The translations under genes were made by a program, and so were the position numbers. The notes beneath the pieces were generated by a model. It searched no databases and was not told the origin of the DNA. It was given only the letters and a program-made list of their open reading frames with translations. Shown piece after piece: positions 1 through 8,168 of a stretch of DNA of 47,455 bases. Position 1 is the stretch's first letter, and each line of letters opens with the position of its first letter. The stretch comes from a virus, in IMG/VR virus record IMGVR_UViG_3300027746_000031, positions 1 through 47,455 of that record; one strand, 5' to 3'.

Positions 1-875
1 GCTGGCGTGGCTGTTCCGCCACAGCAGTCATTACCGTTTGCGACGGATATGCCGAACCAGTAGTTCTCAAATATGGTGGAATTTGTGATGGTTACGTTTG
101 AGGAAGACTGAATACCCAGTCCGGCAGTTTCCGCTTTGGCAATGTACAAGCCATCTACCAGAACCCGCGAAGCTCCAAAGATGTCAATGTCATCAGAATT
201 TAGCGAACCATTGCTCGATACATTACTTATGCTAAAGTTTCGCAATTCAGCCGTTCCGCTGGAACCAGTAAAGGTTGCGGTTAGCATGGTATCGGTGCTG
301 TGCAGACAGGAACTGTGGCGAATAAACTTCGACTGATTCATTCCCGCACCAGTAATAGTCACAGCCCCCGTTGTAGTGGTGGAAATGTTGCACATCGCAT
401 AGGTCCCTGTGGGAACATACAAAGGTTTTCCAGATGCAACAGAGATATCAAGCGCGTTTTGCAGGTTGACGGTCTCGTTGGCTCCGCTTCCGGTCACTCC
501 CAGCCACTGCGGCAGTACCCCAAGTGACAGCTTCGAGCCGCTCAAATTAACAGTTCCGCCTGCTGAGTAGTCCAGAATCTTGTTTGGTGGCGCGGTAATA
601 GACCCAGTAAGCGTCACAGTCGCGCCAGCGGCAGGCTGGATACTCCCGCCGTTAAACGCCAGATTGGCCGAGCATGACTGTGTTGGTACGTTGAGCCACG
701 CTACTGTGACTGAAACAGTTGCGCCACCAGAGCCCCGAGCACAAGCAACTGCAAAAGTTGCGGCGCCCGCATCGGAAACAATCGGCCTGTTCTTGACCTG
801 CGTGTTGTAGTCAACCTGCGTAACGGTTTGGCCGAACGCCGAAATAGCCAATGTTAACAATACCAGGACTCTCAC
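1..875 (-). CDS. Tailspike-like right-handed beta-helix protein, C-terminus outside window
   Basis: The frame is open from a GTG at 875 to the window edge, giving 291 codons without a stop, so the 3' end is missing. The start codon overlaps the stop of the upstream gene as GTGA, which supports it. The protein begins with a Sec signal peptide (MRVLVLLTLAISAFGQ then TV). After a linker comes a segment typical of pectate-lyase-fold phage spikes: a substrate-like GKPLYVPTGTY motif, then short strand-turn repeats rich in N, S, T, G and I (for example SNVTITNSTIF and RVLVDGLYIAKA). Phage proteins of this fold usually bind or cleave surface polysaccharide. A secretion signal on such a protein is odd. 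The fold call is fairly secure; the enzymatic activity is not visible. Confidence 0.75.
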   Translation of the reverse strand, partial: MRVLVLLTLAISAFGQTVTQVDYNTQVKNRPIVSDAGAATFAVACARGSGGATVSVTVAWLNVPTQSCSANLAFNGGSIQPAAGATVTLTGSITAPPNKILDYSAGGTVNLSGSKLSLGVLPQWLGVTGSGANETVNLQNALDISVASGKPLYVPTGTYAMCNISTTTTGAVTITGAGMNQSKFIRHSSCLHSTDTMLTATFTGSSGTAELRNFSISNVSSNGSLNSDDIDIFGASRVLVDGLYIAKAETAGLGIQSSSNVTITNSTIFENYWFGISVANGNDCCGGTATP

Positions 876-1201
876 TTTTGCTCCTCTAAAACGAATCGGC
901 CATAAAAGTCCAAGTGCTCTTCCTGCAGCCCCTTTGCCGCAAGGATGCTGCGAGAGATGTACGGAGCCACTACGGCCGGGATCTCAATCTCGCGAACATG
1001 GCCGACGGCTTTTTCCGGGTTCCAGCTGTAACGAACGCCATCGCCAACTTGACGCTGCTCAAAGGAAAGTTCGGCGATCTCTTCCGGGGAAAGAGCAAGG
1101 CTTTCACGTAACGCACGCACCGCCCGCAGAAAGAGAAAGTCTCCTTCGGCGGGCGGTATCACGCGAAACAGAAGCAGGCGCTCTGCGACTGTCAGTTCCA
1201 T
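872..1201 (-). CDS. Small conserved phage protein (ELT-ER type, unknown function)
   Basis: This 109-residue acidic protein starts MELTVAERLLLF and ends in an EEHLDFYGRFV segment. Small proteins with the same pattern (ELT-ERL-L, then PxEGDF, an LR-L helix and a C-terminal EEHxxxYxxFV) recur beside virion genes in many environmental phages, and no function is known to me. It is predicted soluble and mostly helical, without cysteines or a signal peptide. Its stop overlaps the tailspike start as GTGA, and the preceding gene ends 8 bp before its ATG, so the three genes are probably cotranscribed and translationally coupled. Confidence 0.7.
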   Translation of the reverse strand: MELTVAERLLLFRVIPPAEGDFLFLRAVRALRESLALSPEEIAELSFEQRQVGDGVRYSWNPEKAVGHVREIEIPAVVAPYISRSILAAKGLQEEHLDFYGRFVLEEQK

Positions 1202-1209
1202 TGGCTCCC

Positions 1210-1950
1210 TTAGTACAGCATTGAAATCGGCCCGGTAGACGCAGTGAACGTCGATGGCGCGGTAATTGCCACCGGCGTCCCGAATGTCTGCGAGATGGAG
1301 ACCGCGTCGTGGTCCCCGGCTGGCTGGGTCCGGATCTTCGCCGTTGCGCCGTTGTATTGAACGCCGACGTAATACTTGCCGGGCCCAATCGCAGCATAAG
1401 TCGCGGTGAACGGAAGCCGCTGGAAGGTCGCCGCAGTGCTGACAGTTACGCCGGCCAGCGCGGAGTTCGCCAGAAGAGCGCCAGCTGAACTGAACAACAT
1501 GGCGATGGCCTTGTCGGTGCCGCCAACTGTGCCAATGAGGAAGCTGAGGCCGGTCAGTGTCATATTCGCCGGGACGAATATTTCGGAGATAAAAACCGTG
1601 CCGTTAATGCCGGCCGTGTCTGTCCCGCTGGTCGTCGCAATTGGCGTGATGCCACCGGCATACTGATGCTTCCATGTGGTGGCGGAGGTTTGAACAGCCC
1701 CACCGGTAGGGGTAAATGCACCAGTGACGGTGAGCGCGACAGGGATAGTTGCCCCGTCGGCTGCGTTCGGGCCGATCAGATTGACGACCCCCGTACCTGC
1801 CGCATTGACGCCCGTGATGAATGCAGCGTTAAGTGCGAGGGGAGGCAGGTCAATGCCAGTTGAATCAACGCCGAACCAGCACTGATTGACGATCGCCCAG
1901 AGCGATTCTCTGAAATTCCGGCGCTTGCCGGTGCTTGCAATTATGGCCAT
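1210..1950 (-). CDS. Virion-associated protein with C-terminal jelly-roll-like domain
   Basis: A 246-residue protein rich in G, A, T and V and nearly free of cysteine, typical of virion proteins. The N-terminal 30 residues are basic (STGKRRNFRESLW). From about residue 110 there is a domain of alternating beta segments (VPANMTLTGLSFLIGT, then TDKAIAMLF, LLANSALAGVTV, GKYYVGVQYNG and a closing TFTASTGPISMLY). The same pattern recurs in phage tail and head accessory proteins of unknown role. The ATG is preceded by AAGGA at a spacing of 8. The gene lies between another glycine/alanine-rich virion gene and the tailspike pair, so tail tip or decoration roles are both possible. Confidence 0.65.
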   Translation of the reverse strand: MAIIASTGKRRNFRESLWAIVNQCWFGVDSTGIDLPPLALNAAFITGVNAAGTGVVNLIGPNAADGATIPVALTVTGAFTPTGGAVQTSATTWKHQYAGGITPIATTSGTDTAGINGTVFISEIFVPANMTLTGLSFLIGTVGGTDKAIAMLFSSAGALLANSALAGVTVSTAATFQRLPFTATYAAIGPGKYYVGVQYNGATAKIRTQPAGDHDAVSISQTFGTPVAITAPSTFTASTGPISMLY

Positions 1951-1979
1951 GGTAGTTGTCCTTGAGCCTCAGTTGCCGC

Positions 1980-2462
1980 TTAGTTGTTCGCGCCGTTGCG
2001 CATGACGACAAGCCAGAAGGTGACGGCGTCGGTGACGGCACCGTCAGCCACCTGAGCGAGAGCGAGGGCGTTACCTGCGCCAGTCCCGAAGAGGCGGAAC
2101 GTTGCAGGGCAGGTGGCAAGAATGCCGGGAGTGGCAGACACGCCGTTGGCGGACTGCCCGGGAACCGCCGTGTACGTCGGGGTCCCGATCACGAGCGACA
2201 TCGGCAGGAATCCGTTTGTCGAAAGGTTTGGGGCGAAAATGCCAACGACGTCAGCCGGGTTGATCGCCTGAACATAGTTGGGCGCATCCCAGCCAGAAGG
2301 CGCTGCCTGCTGGAGGACGGTTGTGAGGTCGATCGGAGCGCCGCCGCTGGCCGCCGCGTAAACGGTTGCAGTCAGGGTGACCGTGACAGGGATGAAGGTG
2401 GCAACATTGATTGGCGAGGATTGCCGACCAGGCGCGTTGGTGGTGAGTGTAGCTGCGGCCAT
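1980..2462 (-). CDS. Hypothetical virion protein
   Basis: A 160-residue protein of low complexity character (A, T, V, P rich) beginning MAAATLTTNAPGRQ. It has repeated beta-type stretches and no cysteine cluster, signal peptide or transmembrane helix. Composition and position, 29 bp upstream of another virion gene, suggest a structural role, perhaps a head fibre or tail accessory. The ATG follows AAGGAG at 8 nt, a strong ribosome binding site, so this gene can start translation independently. It is the first minus-strand gene after the divergent HTH gene. No family is recognised. Confidence 0.6.
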   Translation of the reverse strand: MAAATLTTNAPGRQSSPINVATFIPVTVTLTATVYAAASGGAPIDLTTVLQQAAPSGWDAPNYVQAINPADVVGIFAPNLSTNGFLPMSLVIGTPTYTAVPGQSANGVSATPGILATCPATFRLFGTGAGNALALAQVADGAVTDAVTFWLVVMRNGANN

Positions 2463-2574
2463 GAGGAAAACTCCTTATCTGAACTTGGGCACAGAAAGTT
2501 GTACCCTCGAATTCAGCATAGAACCATTTCGGCGAGCCGCGCATGCCGCTGTCCGCTTATGTCTCAATTTGGGA

Positions 2575-2580
2575 TACAAT
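2575..2580 (+). promoter_or_regulatory. Putative -10 element of a leaderless start
   Basis: TACAAT matches the -10 consensus at 5 of 6 positions and ends 8 nt before the ATG of the HTH gene at 2589. No good -35 hexamer is seen 16-18 bp upstream. A stop codon in frame at 2580-2582 rules out any longer coding start except a TTG at 2586, and no Shine-Dalgarno is present, so the transcript probably begins at the start codon. Confidence 0.4.
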
Positions 2581-2588
2581 GACGTTTG

Positions 2589-2732
2589 ATGACTGCGAAA
2601 GAATATGCGGCGCGAGCCGGGGTGGCATTAAAGACGGTTTACCGATGGCTCAAACGCGGCGGAATTCCCGGAGCGTATCAGCCCGGCGGGCCGAAGGGAA
2701 ACTGGGTCATACCTAGTCAAGTCAATCGCTGA
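2589..2732 (+). CDS. Small helix-turn-helix protein (MerR/excisionase-like)
   Basis: This 47-residue ORF encodes MTAKEYAARAGVALKTVYRWLKRG, interrupted here, followed by a short wing ending in NWVIPSQVNR. The A-x-x-A-G-V-x-x-x-T-V-x-R-W-L-K pattern is that of MerR or excisionase-type DNA-binding domains, where the wing carries a W-V/I-I strand. It is transcribed opposite to all surrounding structural genes and overlaps the 3' end of the convergent gene (ends 2722) by 11 bp. There is no Shine-Dalgarno, but a -10-like hexamer lies 8 nt upstream. It could be a repressor, an excision factor for the serine recombinase at 27426, or a moron-type gene; the sequence does not decide. Confidence 0.7.
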   Translation: MTAKEYAARAGVALKTVYRWLKRGGIPGAYQPGGPKGNWVIPSQVNR

Positions 2733-4617
2733 ATACGATCGAGGTAAAGACGTCGCCGGCGTCAGGGATACTGCCTGCCAGCATGGTAATTGTGTTTCCT
2801 GTCCAAGCGTAGTCGCGATTCTGAACCAGAAACCTGCGATTCACGAAAAGCATGACCTGCGTGATCAGTCCGCTGTCGTTGATGGTGAACACCGCATTTG
2901 AGCTATTCATGTCGCCGGAGATCCCGCCATCGTCTGAACTGTACTGCGTACCAAAATTGAGCGCCGGCTGTTCAGGCTCGGATGCAATTTGCACCCATGA
3001 CTCTGCAGTGATGGTGCTGCCTGAGATTGCCGCATCCGTTAGCGTGATGCTATTCCCGTCTGCCTGCGCTGATCCGAGCTGCGGCAGGATCAGCCCATCG
3101 GCGAATACCCATGACGCGGCAGCTACGGAAAATGTCAGCCCTCCGCCATAAACCGAAAACACCGCAGACGGGCCATATTGATATGCCTGCCCTGTGAGCA
3201 CATCGCCAACTATCGGGATCTGCCAAGGGGACATGATAATGACCGCTCCCGCCCTTATGTAGTCCACCAATTCGGTAAGGAATTGCCCATTACGGGAAAT
3301 CCATATCCCGGCAGATCCATCCGGGACGGTGAATGTATCATTGACGCCATTGATGGTCCCAGTGATTGAGTTGTCGAAGGTTGAAATTTGCGCAGAGAAG
3401 GTGGCGCTGGTGTATTTGGCCGTCAAAACATCATCGCCAGAGGGGATCGCCGTGCCTAAAAGAGTAACGGTATCCACAGCCAGTGTGTAGTCCAGCCCCC
3501 GGGTAAGCAGTTGCCCGTTTCTGAAGAGCCATAAGCTTGAGGCCCCCGAAGGGACGACGAAGTCAGGGTTGACGCCATCAATGGTTCCGGTGATGGAACC
3601 TGCATACGTTGACGCCTGCAGCATGTTCCCGGAGGCGAATGATTGGCCGGTCAGGAGATCGCCCGGGATCGGGACCTGATCTCCTGCCAGAGTAACAATC
3701 TGACCAAGTCTTGAATAATCGAGGTCGTTAGTCAAAAGCTGCCCATCACGGAACAGCCAAAAATTCTGAGACCCTTCCGGGATTGTAAAGGCAGCGTTGT
3801 AGCCGTCTATTGATCCTGTTATCGACCCATCGACTGTGTTACTTTGCGTGGCAACCGGACTCGAAATGAAAGCATCACTGAAGGTTGAAAGCTCGGTGAA
3901 TGAATAACCGGCAGGCAAAAGTTGCCCGGTCAGTGTATCCCCCGGCAATGGTGCTTGCCCGCGCAGGCTCACTGTCGTCTCGTACCTGCTGAAGTCCAGC
4001 CCTTCAGTCAAAAAAATGCCATTCTTGAACAGCCAGAGCGGCCCGGTGTTAGGAACTTCAAAGTTGAGATTGAGCCCATCTATCAAGCCAGTGATCGTTC
4101 CGTTGGCGGTACTGCAGGCCGTTCCGACTGGACCGATGAGAACCGAATACTGGTCGCCGTCCAAAATCTCCTGCCCGGCAACAAGGTTGATCCACGGACC
4201 CGACGACGTGTAGTCCAGCCCGTCGGTGAGGCGAAGCCCGTTGCGGAACAGGACGAACTGCCGCTGCGCAACGAATGCGGCGTTGCCGAATGAGATCCGG
4301 AGGGAGTTGCTTCCAAAGGCAGTGATCGACGTGTCAGAGAGGCGAAGAATTGACGGCGCGGTGTCGGTGTACGCCAGCGCCGTCGCAGTGTCGAACTGGA
4401 CCGAGGAGTTAAAGACGAAGTACCCGTTGTGCGCCACGTAGTCGCCGGGCTGGTCAACCAGTAGTCCGTTCCAGAACATCAGAAATGACCGAATGCCGGT
4501 CGCGCTGCAAAGCAAAAGATTCGGTACAGGGACAAAGTAATAGCTACGGTTTGCACCGTCAACGTCGCCGATCAGGGAGGCGTCAGAAGTTGTGTACTGG
4601 ATCGGAAGCGGCGTCAT
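2722..4617 (-). CDS. Multi-repeat virion protein built of about eight IDG-FxNG-LDY modules
   Basis: The 631-residue protein consists largely of tandem modules of about 75-85 residues. Each follows the plan S-I-T-G-x-I-D-G-x-N-x-x-F-x-x-P, then W-L-F-x-N-G-x-x-L-T-x-x-L-D-Y, then a strand and P-x-x-G-D-x-L-T-G-Q. The four central copies (from about residue 160 to 470) are best preserved; the outer ones are degenerate. Related modules occur in the upstream gene and at the C-terminus of 7157-8167. The true start is the ATG at 4617, which overlaps the upstream stop as ATGA; the reading frame is open further upstream, but that part lies inside the neighbour and looks non-coding. Likely an extended fibre or tail appendage stalk; binding target unknown. 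Confidence 0.75.
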   Translation of the reverse strand: MTPLPIQYTTSDASLIGDVDGANRSYYFVPVPNLLLCSATGIRSFLMFWNGLLVDQPGDYVAHNGYFVFNSSVQFDTATALAYTDTAPSILRLSDTSITAFGSNSLRISFGNAAFVAQRQFVLFRNGLRLTDGLDYTSSGPWINLVAGQEILDGDQYSVLIGPVGTACSTANGTITGLIDGLNLNFEVPNTGPLWLFKNGIFLTEGLDFSRYETTVSLRGQAPLPGDTLTGQLLPAGYSFTELSTFSDAFISSPVATQSNTVDGSITGSIDGYNAAFTIPEGSQNFWLFRDGQLLTNDLDYSRLGQIVTLAGDQVPIPGDLLTGQSFASGNMLQASTYAGSITGTIDGVNPDFVVPSGASSLWLFRNGQLLTRGLDYTLAVDTVTLLGTAIPSGDDVLTAKYTSATFSAQISTFDNSITGTINGVNDTFTVPDGSAGIWISRNGQFLTELVDYIRAGAVIIMSPWQIPIVGDVLTGQAYQYGPSAVFSVYGGGLTFSVAAASWVFADGLILPQLGSAQADGNSITLTDAAISGSTITAESWVQIASEPEQPALNFGTQYSSDDGGISGDMNSSNAVFTINDSGLITQVMLFVNRRFLVQNRDYAWTGNTITMLAGSIPDAGDVFTSIVFSD

Positions 4618-5333
4618 CACAGGTACCCCAGCATGGAAATGATGTCGCCTGGCTGCGGGATGTTCGTGGCTGCGAAGACCATCGCCGTCGGCCCCATGGA
4701 CACGCTGCGTGTCATTGTCTGCATTTTCCCATTCACAAAGATTGAAGCCTTGCGGACCTGCACGCCCCACGTAAACACTTTGTTCACGCCATCCAGAACG
4801 CCGAAGATAGTGCGGCTAAAGACTACGCGGTAAAGCGTCGAGACTCCGTCATAGAGCCCGGAAAGCGGTAGTGGCAACTGCCATGGAGCAATAAACCGCG
4901 TCGGCAGTGGGCCGCCAAGCGCTTTGCCCGGCGAAAATACAACGGCTGTCAGCATATCAGCCCCTGTCGGCGGAAATGCCATCGTCACAACTCCACCGGT
5001 AATTGTGTAGTCAAGACCTTCGGTCAGAAGGCGTCCGTACGGCACTGGTGCGTACCCTGGGAGCGATGTCCCGGGCAGCGACTGTCCAGGCAATACGGCC
5101 GTCGCCGTGATGGGCCTGTTGTTGATGAAGAGCAGAACCCGTGGACTGAGGTAGCCACCGTTGATCAGCGTTTCAACGTTCGTGAACTGCTGCGGCGGCG
5201 AGGCCAGCGGCGTTGATATCGTCGCAACCTGCGCTGCAGGCACGTACTCGCCCGGGATAACCGGCGTGTCGTACGGGTCAAACCCGGGGACGATCTGCCC
5301 CGGTAGCCCTGTCCCTGGCAAGTAAGCTGGCAT
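4617..5333 (-). CDS. Virion protein, proline/glycine-rich with repeat module
   Basis: A 238-residue protein with an N-terminal P/G-rich stretch (LPGTGLPGQIVPGFDPYD) and a second one near residue 80 (VLPGQSLPGTSLPGYAP). It contains two diverged copies of the module seen in the next gene: one around RLLTEGLDYTITGGVVTM and one at the C-terminus with VLDGVNKVFTWG and KASIFVNGKMQT, closing in NIPQPGDIISMLGYL. It ends ATGA into the large repeat protein, so the two are probably made in a fixed ratio and may sit together in the particle. Exact role unknown. Confidence 0.65.
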   Translation of the reverse strand: MPAYLPGTGLPGQIVPGFDPYDTPVIPGEYVPAAQVATISTPLASPPQQFTNVETLINGGYLSPRVLLFINNRPITATAVLPGQSLPGTSLPGYAPVPYGRLLTEGLDYTITGGVVTMAFPPTGADMLTAVVFSPGKALGGPLPTRFIAPWQLPLPLSGLYDGVSTLYRVVFSRTIFGVLDGVNKVFTWGVQVRKASIFVNGKMQTMTRSVSMGPTAMVFAATNIPQPGDIISMLGYL

Positions 5334-5334
5334 T

Positions 5335-5628
5335 TTATTTCCTGGCTGGCTCCGGCGGGGGGGGTGCGGCTGCTGGCTCGGGCTTACACACGAACCGCCG
5401 CTTGTTCTCCGGATTCATGATTACGTCGCCTTTGCAGTACGCCTGCATGGCTGCGTAGGCGGCGCGCATTTCCGCATCCGACCTCGACAGCATTTCGCGG
5501 ATGCTCAACGTCTCAGCGTAGGCGGCAAAGTAATCGTTTGAAAGATCCGTCGGGACGTTTTTGGGGGCAGGCGCTGGTGTCTGCGCATATAAGACCATAG
5601 CCAGCAAAGCAAGGGCCACTACCTTCAT
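5335..5628 (-). CDS. Small secreted protein with two cysteines
   Basis: The 97-residue product has a clear Sec signal peptide (MKVVALALLAMVLYAQ then TPAPAP). The mature part is a proline-rich linker, a helical segment (NDYFAAYAETLSIREML) and a pair of cysteines 19 residues apart that could form a disulfide, ending in a P/E-rich tail. No lipobox cysteine follows the signal peptide. It starts in the stop of the tail-fibre gene (ATGA, 5625-5628). A periplasmic or surface role is indicated. A spanin-like lysis role was considered, but no transmembrane partner or lipobox is visible. Confidence 0.6.
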   Translation of the reverse strand: MKVVALALLAMVLYAQTPAPAPKNVPTDLSNDYFAAYAETLSIREMLSRSDAEMRAAYAAMQAYCKGDVIMNPENKRRFVCKPEPAAAPPPPEPARK

Positions 5629-7109
5629 TTGCGAGCCTTCAGCCTGTTGATCTCAACCTGCTGCTCCTGCACTGCCTTCAACAGGTACGGAAACAATTGC
5701 TGGTAGGAAAGAGTCAGTTTCCCGTCTTCTGTCTCCTGCACAGCTTGGGGAAACTGTTTCTGCACTTCCTGCGCAATAAGCCCGACGGCATGCTGGCCAT
5801 CGCTTATCATGTTGTACTCAACCGGTTTTAAGCGGAGAACCTTGGCGAGGGAAGATGGGACTGGTCGCACATCTTTTTTGTTCCGCCCGTCGGAAACGCA
5901 GGCAATACCTGCCGACGCACGGATCGTGCAAGTGCCGCCGCTATCAATCAGAACTGCGGATGTCGATGAACCTGTAGTGCCGGTAATTACCGTGCTATTT
6001 GCAGCGTTTACTAAAATGCCGCTGCCGCTTGCAGTTGTCGTAATCGTTACGGCTGGGCCGCTATTGTTTCTGGTGACAGAAAGGGCCACACCTGAAACGC
6101 TTGAGGCAATGATCGCTACCCCGGAATCAGACAGGCCGCGAAGGCCATAGCCAGCATCGCTGCTTCCAGTTACGCCTGCTCCGCCTGCAGTGTCTATACC
6201 AAAAACGCCATTGCCTGATGTGGACGACCCATACACGCCATAAGTCGAGCCAGAACCCTTGACGCCAGTTCCATAAAGTGAAACGCCGTAAATACCGGCG
6301 CCGTTTGTCGATGACCCATACACGCCGTACGCCGCCGGGTCCGCATAGGTCGTTGTCCCGGATATAGCGCTACCGGCCGTACTGCGTGATGAAGAAACCG
6401 TACCTGTCGCCGTGACCGTGCCGTAAACCTGCAGGTTTTTCTCACTGAGGTTGCTGCCGACAACGAAGTTTAGCACTGAACCAATGTAAGCGCTGCCGCT
6501 AGACCTCAACGTCAACATTACCGCTCCGGCAGTGTCTCTGATATATAGTTCTTTGTCAATAGCGTTAACCTTCGCGTCCATGCCGAAGTGGCCAAAATCG
6601 ATCACCTCCCCTGTGTTGTCGTAAAAGTTGAAAGCCTTTGCGTTGACATTCGCGTTCGACGTGATATTGGCCCACGTCGGGCTGGCACCTCTGTACAAAG
6701 CGGTTTGGATAGCCTCCACCTGCACGCGCAAGGCGTTGTGGTGCCACGCATCGGCAAACAGGCTGACGTTGGCTCCAGAGGCATGTGCGGCGGCCGTCGA
6801 ATTGTCGCAGGCCCTGCCATTCGTGCAGCCAGGCGAGGTAGTCGCGAAAGTGAGCGTGGTCCCGAGACAGTTGGCAATTGCGATGATCTCGGTGTTGATG
6901 GTCGCCAGCATATTCGGCCCGATGCGAGTGCAACTGGAGACTGTCGTGCTAGTGGCTACGGCGCTAAGTGCCGCGGTCAGAGTGGTTTGAGTGCCGTTTA
7001 CCTGAACCTTGAGGTCAGCGTCAGTGGCGACGGCCGTCGGGAAGGTTGATGTCTGTGCGAACAGGCTGACGGCCATGGCAGTCAGCGCCAAAATCGTGCG
7101 TTTGATCAT
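5625..7109 (-). CDS. Tail fibre with C-terminal S74 intramolecular chaperone
   Basis: A 494-residue protein. Residues 1-18 form a signal peptide (MIKRTILALTAMAVSLFAQ then TST). The middle carries glycine-rich strand repeats such as GVYGSSTNGAGIYGVSLYG and a second GVYGSSTSGNGVFG. From about residue 406 there is the Peptidase_S74 (endosialidase-type) chaperone: SDGRNKKDV with the Ser-Lys pair, KPVEYNM, HAVGLIAQEVQKQFP and a C-terminal coiled coil (LLKAVQEQQVEINRLKARK). In this family the chaperone drives trimerisation of the beta-helical stalk and then cleaves itself off at the serine. The start has no Shine-Dalgarno but an extended -10 six bases upstream. The secretion signal on a fibre is unusual. 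Confidence 0.85.
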   Translation of the reverse strand: MIKRTILALTAMAVSLFAQTSTFPTAVATDADLKVQVNGTQTTLTAALSAVATSTTVSSCTRIGPNMLATINTEIIAIANCLGTTLTFATTSPGCTNGRACDNSTAAAHASGANVSLFADAWHHNALRVQVEAIQTALYRGASPTWANITSNANVNAKAFNFYDNTGEVIDFGHFGMDAKVNAIDKELYIRDTAGAVMLTLRSSGSAYIGSVLNFVVGSNLSEKNLQVYGTVTATGTVSSSRSTAGSAISGTTTYADPAAYGVYGSSTNGAGIYGVSLYGTGVKGSGSTYGVYGSSTSGNGVFGIDTAGGAGVTGSSDAGYGLRGLSDSGVAIIASSVSGVALSVTRNNSGPAVTITTTASGSGILVNAANSTVITGTTGSSTSAVLIDSGGTCTIRASAGIACVSDGRNKKDVRPVPSSLAKVLRLKPVEYNMISDGQHAVGLIAQEVQKQFPQAVQETEDGKLTLSYQQLFPYLLKAVQEQQVEINRLKARK

Positions 7110-7115
7110 GGGCCT

Positions 7116-7121
7116 ATTCTA
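7116..7121 (-). promoter_or_regulatory. Extended -10 promoter element for the tail-fibre unit
   Basis: On the minus strand the sequence reads TGGTAGAAT: a TGn extension plus TAGAAT (5 of 6 matches to TATAAT), ending 6 nt before the ATG at 7109. There is no convincing -35. The spacing means a leaderless or nearly leaderless transcript, as at the other four unit-leading genes in this window. Confidence 0.45.
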
Positions 7122-7156
7122 CCAGCGAAAACAGGCAGACGCCACGGGACTACGCC

Positions 7157-8167
7157 TTACTGGTAAGCAACCCAAACTTCGGCGGTAATTGTATCTCCGA
7201 CTTGCGGAACGGAGCCGACGAAAGTGAACTGGTTGTTGAGAGCTGTGTACGCCACGTTCAGCGGCTGGAAATCACCATTCAGGTAGAGATTGAAACTCAG
7301 CACGGGGACCGGCAACCAGAACGTCGCGTTCACGCCGTCAATGTCACCACTGATGCCGCCACCAACGCTGGAATACTGCACCGGCACGTTCTGCGCGCCT
7401 CCACCGGTGGTGCCGGCTTGCGCGGCCACGTAGGGGACAGTCCTGCGCCCGACACCGATCCGGCGCGCTGTCGTGTAGGGCTTGTGAGCCACGGGTACGT
7501 TCTGACGGCTCCGGACCAAGGGCTGGATCAAATAGAACAACATCCCGCCCGGGCCCCCGCCATTTGCAAACCGTGGCCCGACAGCATTGAGCATGCACTT
7601 GGCCGCCATTTGCTCGTACCCTTTATTGCTGCCGACAGTGCCAGCTGCATAGTTCGCCAAGAAGTTGAGCGACGAATCAATCCGGATCTCGGTCGCATCA
7701 AGGGTCGGGGCCGAACCTGACGCAATGTACTTCATTTGGAGCTCGCGAACGGTCGTGGCGCCAACAAACTTGAACGCGCCATCCTGAAACACTGTCTCGA
7801 TCAGACGATCTGTCTGCGCACGCTGCGTCAGGCGGTCCTCACCCACGAGGTCAATAAACTTCTCAGTGCTGCCAGCCGAGCGTTCTGAGATCCAGTCAAA
7901 ATCCGCGAAATCCGTAATCCCCATTTCCGCTGGCGACATAGAAGTCGTCCCAACGGGGACAATGATGCCGTCAACTACCTGTTCAACCCGAGTGACCTGC
8001 TGCCCCAGCATAGTGCTGTACAGAACGTCGTACGCCTCGCTGAACGCATTCTGAAATAGGCTGGGGCTCCCACCAGGCCCCGGCGCGTCCGTGTAGACAA
8101 CGCCGGCAGGGTCGTCCAGCAAAGACCAAAATCTCTGCTTAACCTGTAGCCTGGTTGGAAATGCCAT
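7157..8167 (-). CDS. Putative head-tail connector/adaptor protein with a C-terminal virion repeat module
   Basis: A 336-residue protein. The N-terminal two thirds are helical (MAFPTRLQVKQRFWSLLDDP, FQNAFSEAYDVLYSTMLG) with a basic segment around residue 215-245. Its place after capsid and two further head-region genes, and its length, would fit an adaptor or connector of a short-tailed phage, but no signature proves that. Residues after about 260 form one copy of the IDG module (GGISGDIDGVNATFWLPVP, then LYLNGDFQ and VPQVGDTITAEVW) shared with the genes at 4617-5333 and 2722-4617. It starts one base after the stop of the upstream gene. The shared module suggests these three proteins contact a common partner. 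Confidence 0.6.
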   Translation of the reverse strand: MAFPTRLQVKQRFWSLLDDPAGVVYTDAPGPGGSPSLFQNAFSEAYDVLYSTMLGQQVTRVEQVVDGIIVPVGTTSMSPAEMGITDFADFDWISERSAGSTEKFIDLVGEDRLTQRAQTDRLIETVFQDGAFKFVGATTVRELQMKYIASGSAPTLDATEIRIDSSLNFLANYAAGTVGSNKGYEQMAAKCMLNAVGPRFANGGGPGGMLFYLIQPLVRSRQNVPVAHKPYTTARRIGVGRRTVPYVAAQAGTTGGGAQNVPVQYSSVGGGISGDIDGVNATFWLPVPVLSFNLYLNGDFQPLNVAYTALNNQFTFVGSVPQVGDTITAEVWVAYQ

Positions 8168-8168
8168 T

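Noticed and set aside
4617-4770. Longer N-terminus for the repeat protein (start at 4770)
   Set aside because: The additional 51 residues lie inside the upstream gene in another frame and look non-coding, while ATG 4617 makes an ATGA junction.
5335-5628. Outer-membrane spanin (Rz1-like)
   Set aside because: There is no lipobox cysteine after the signal peptide and no overlapping Rz-like gene.
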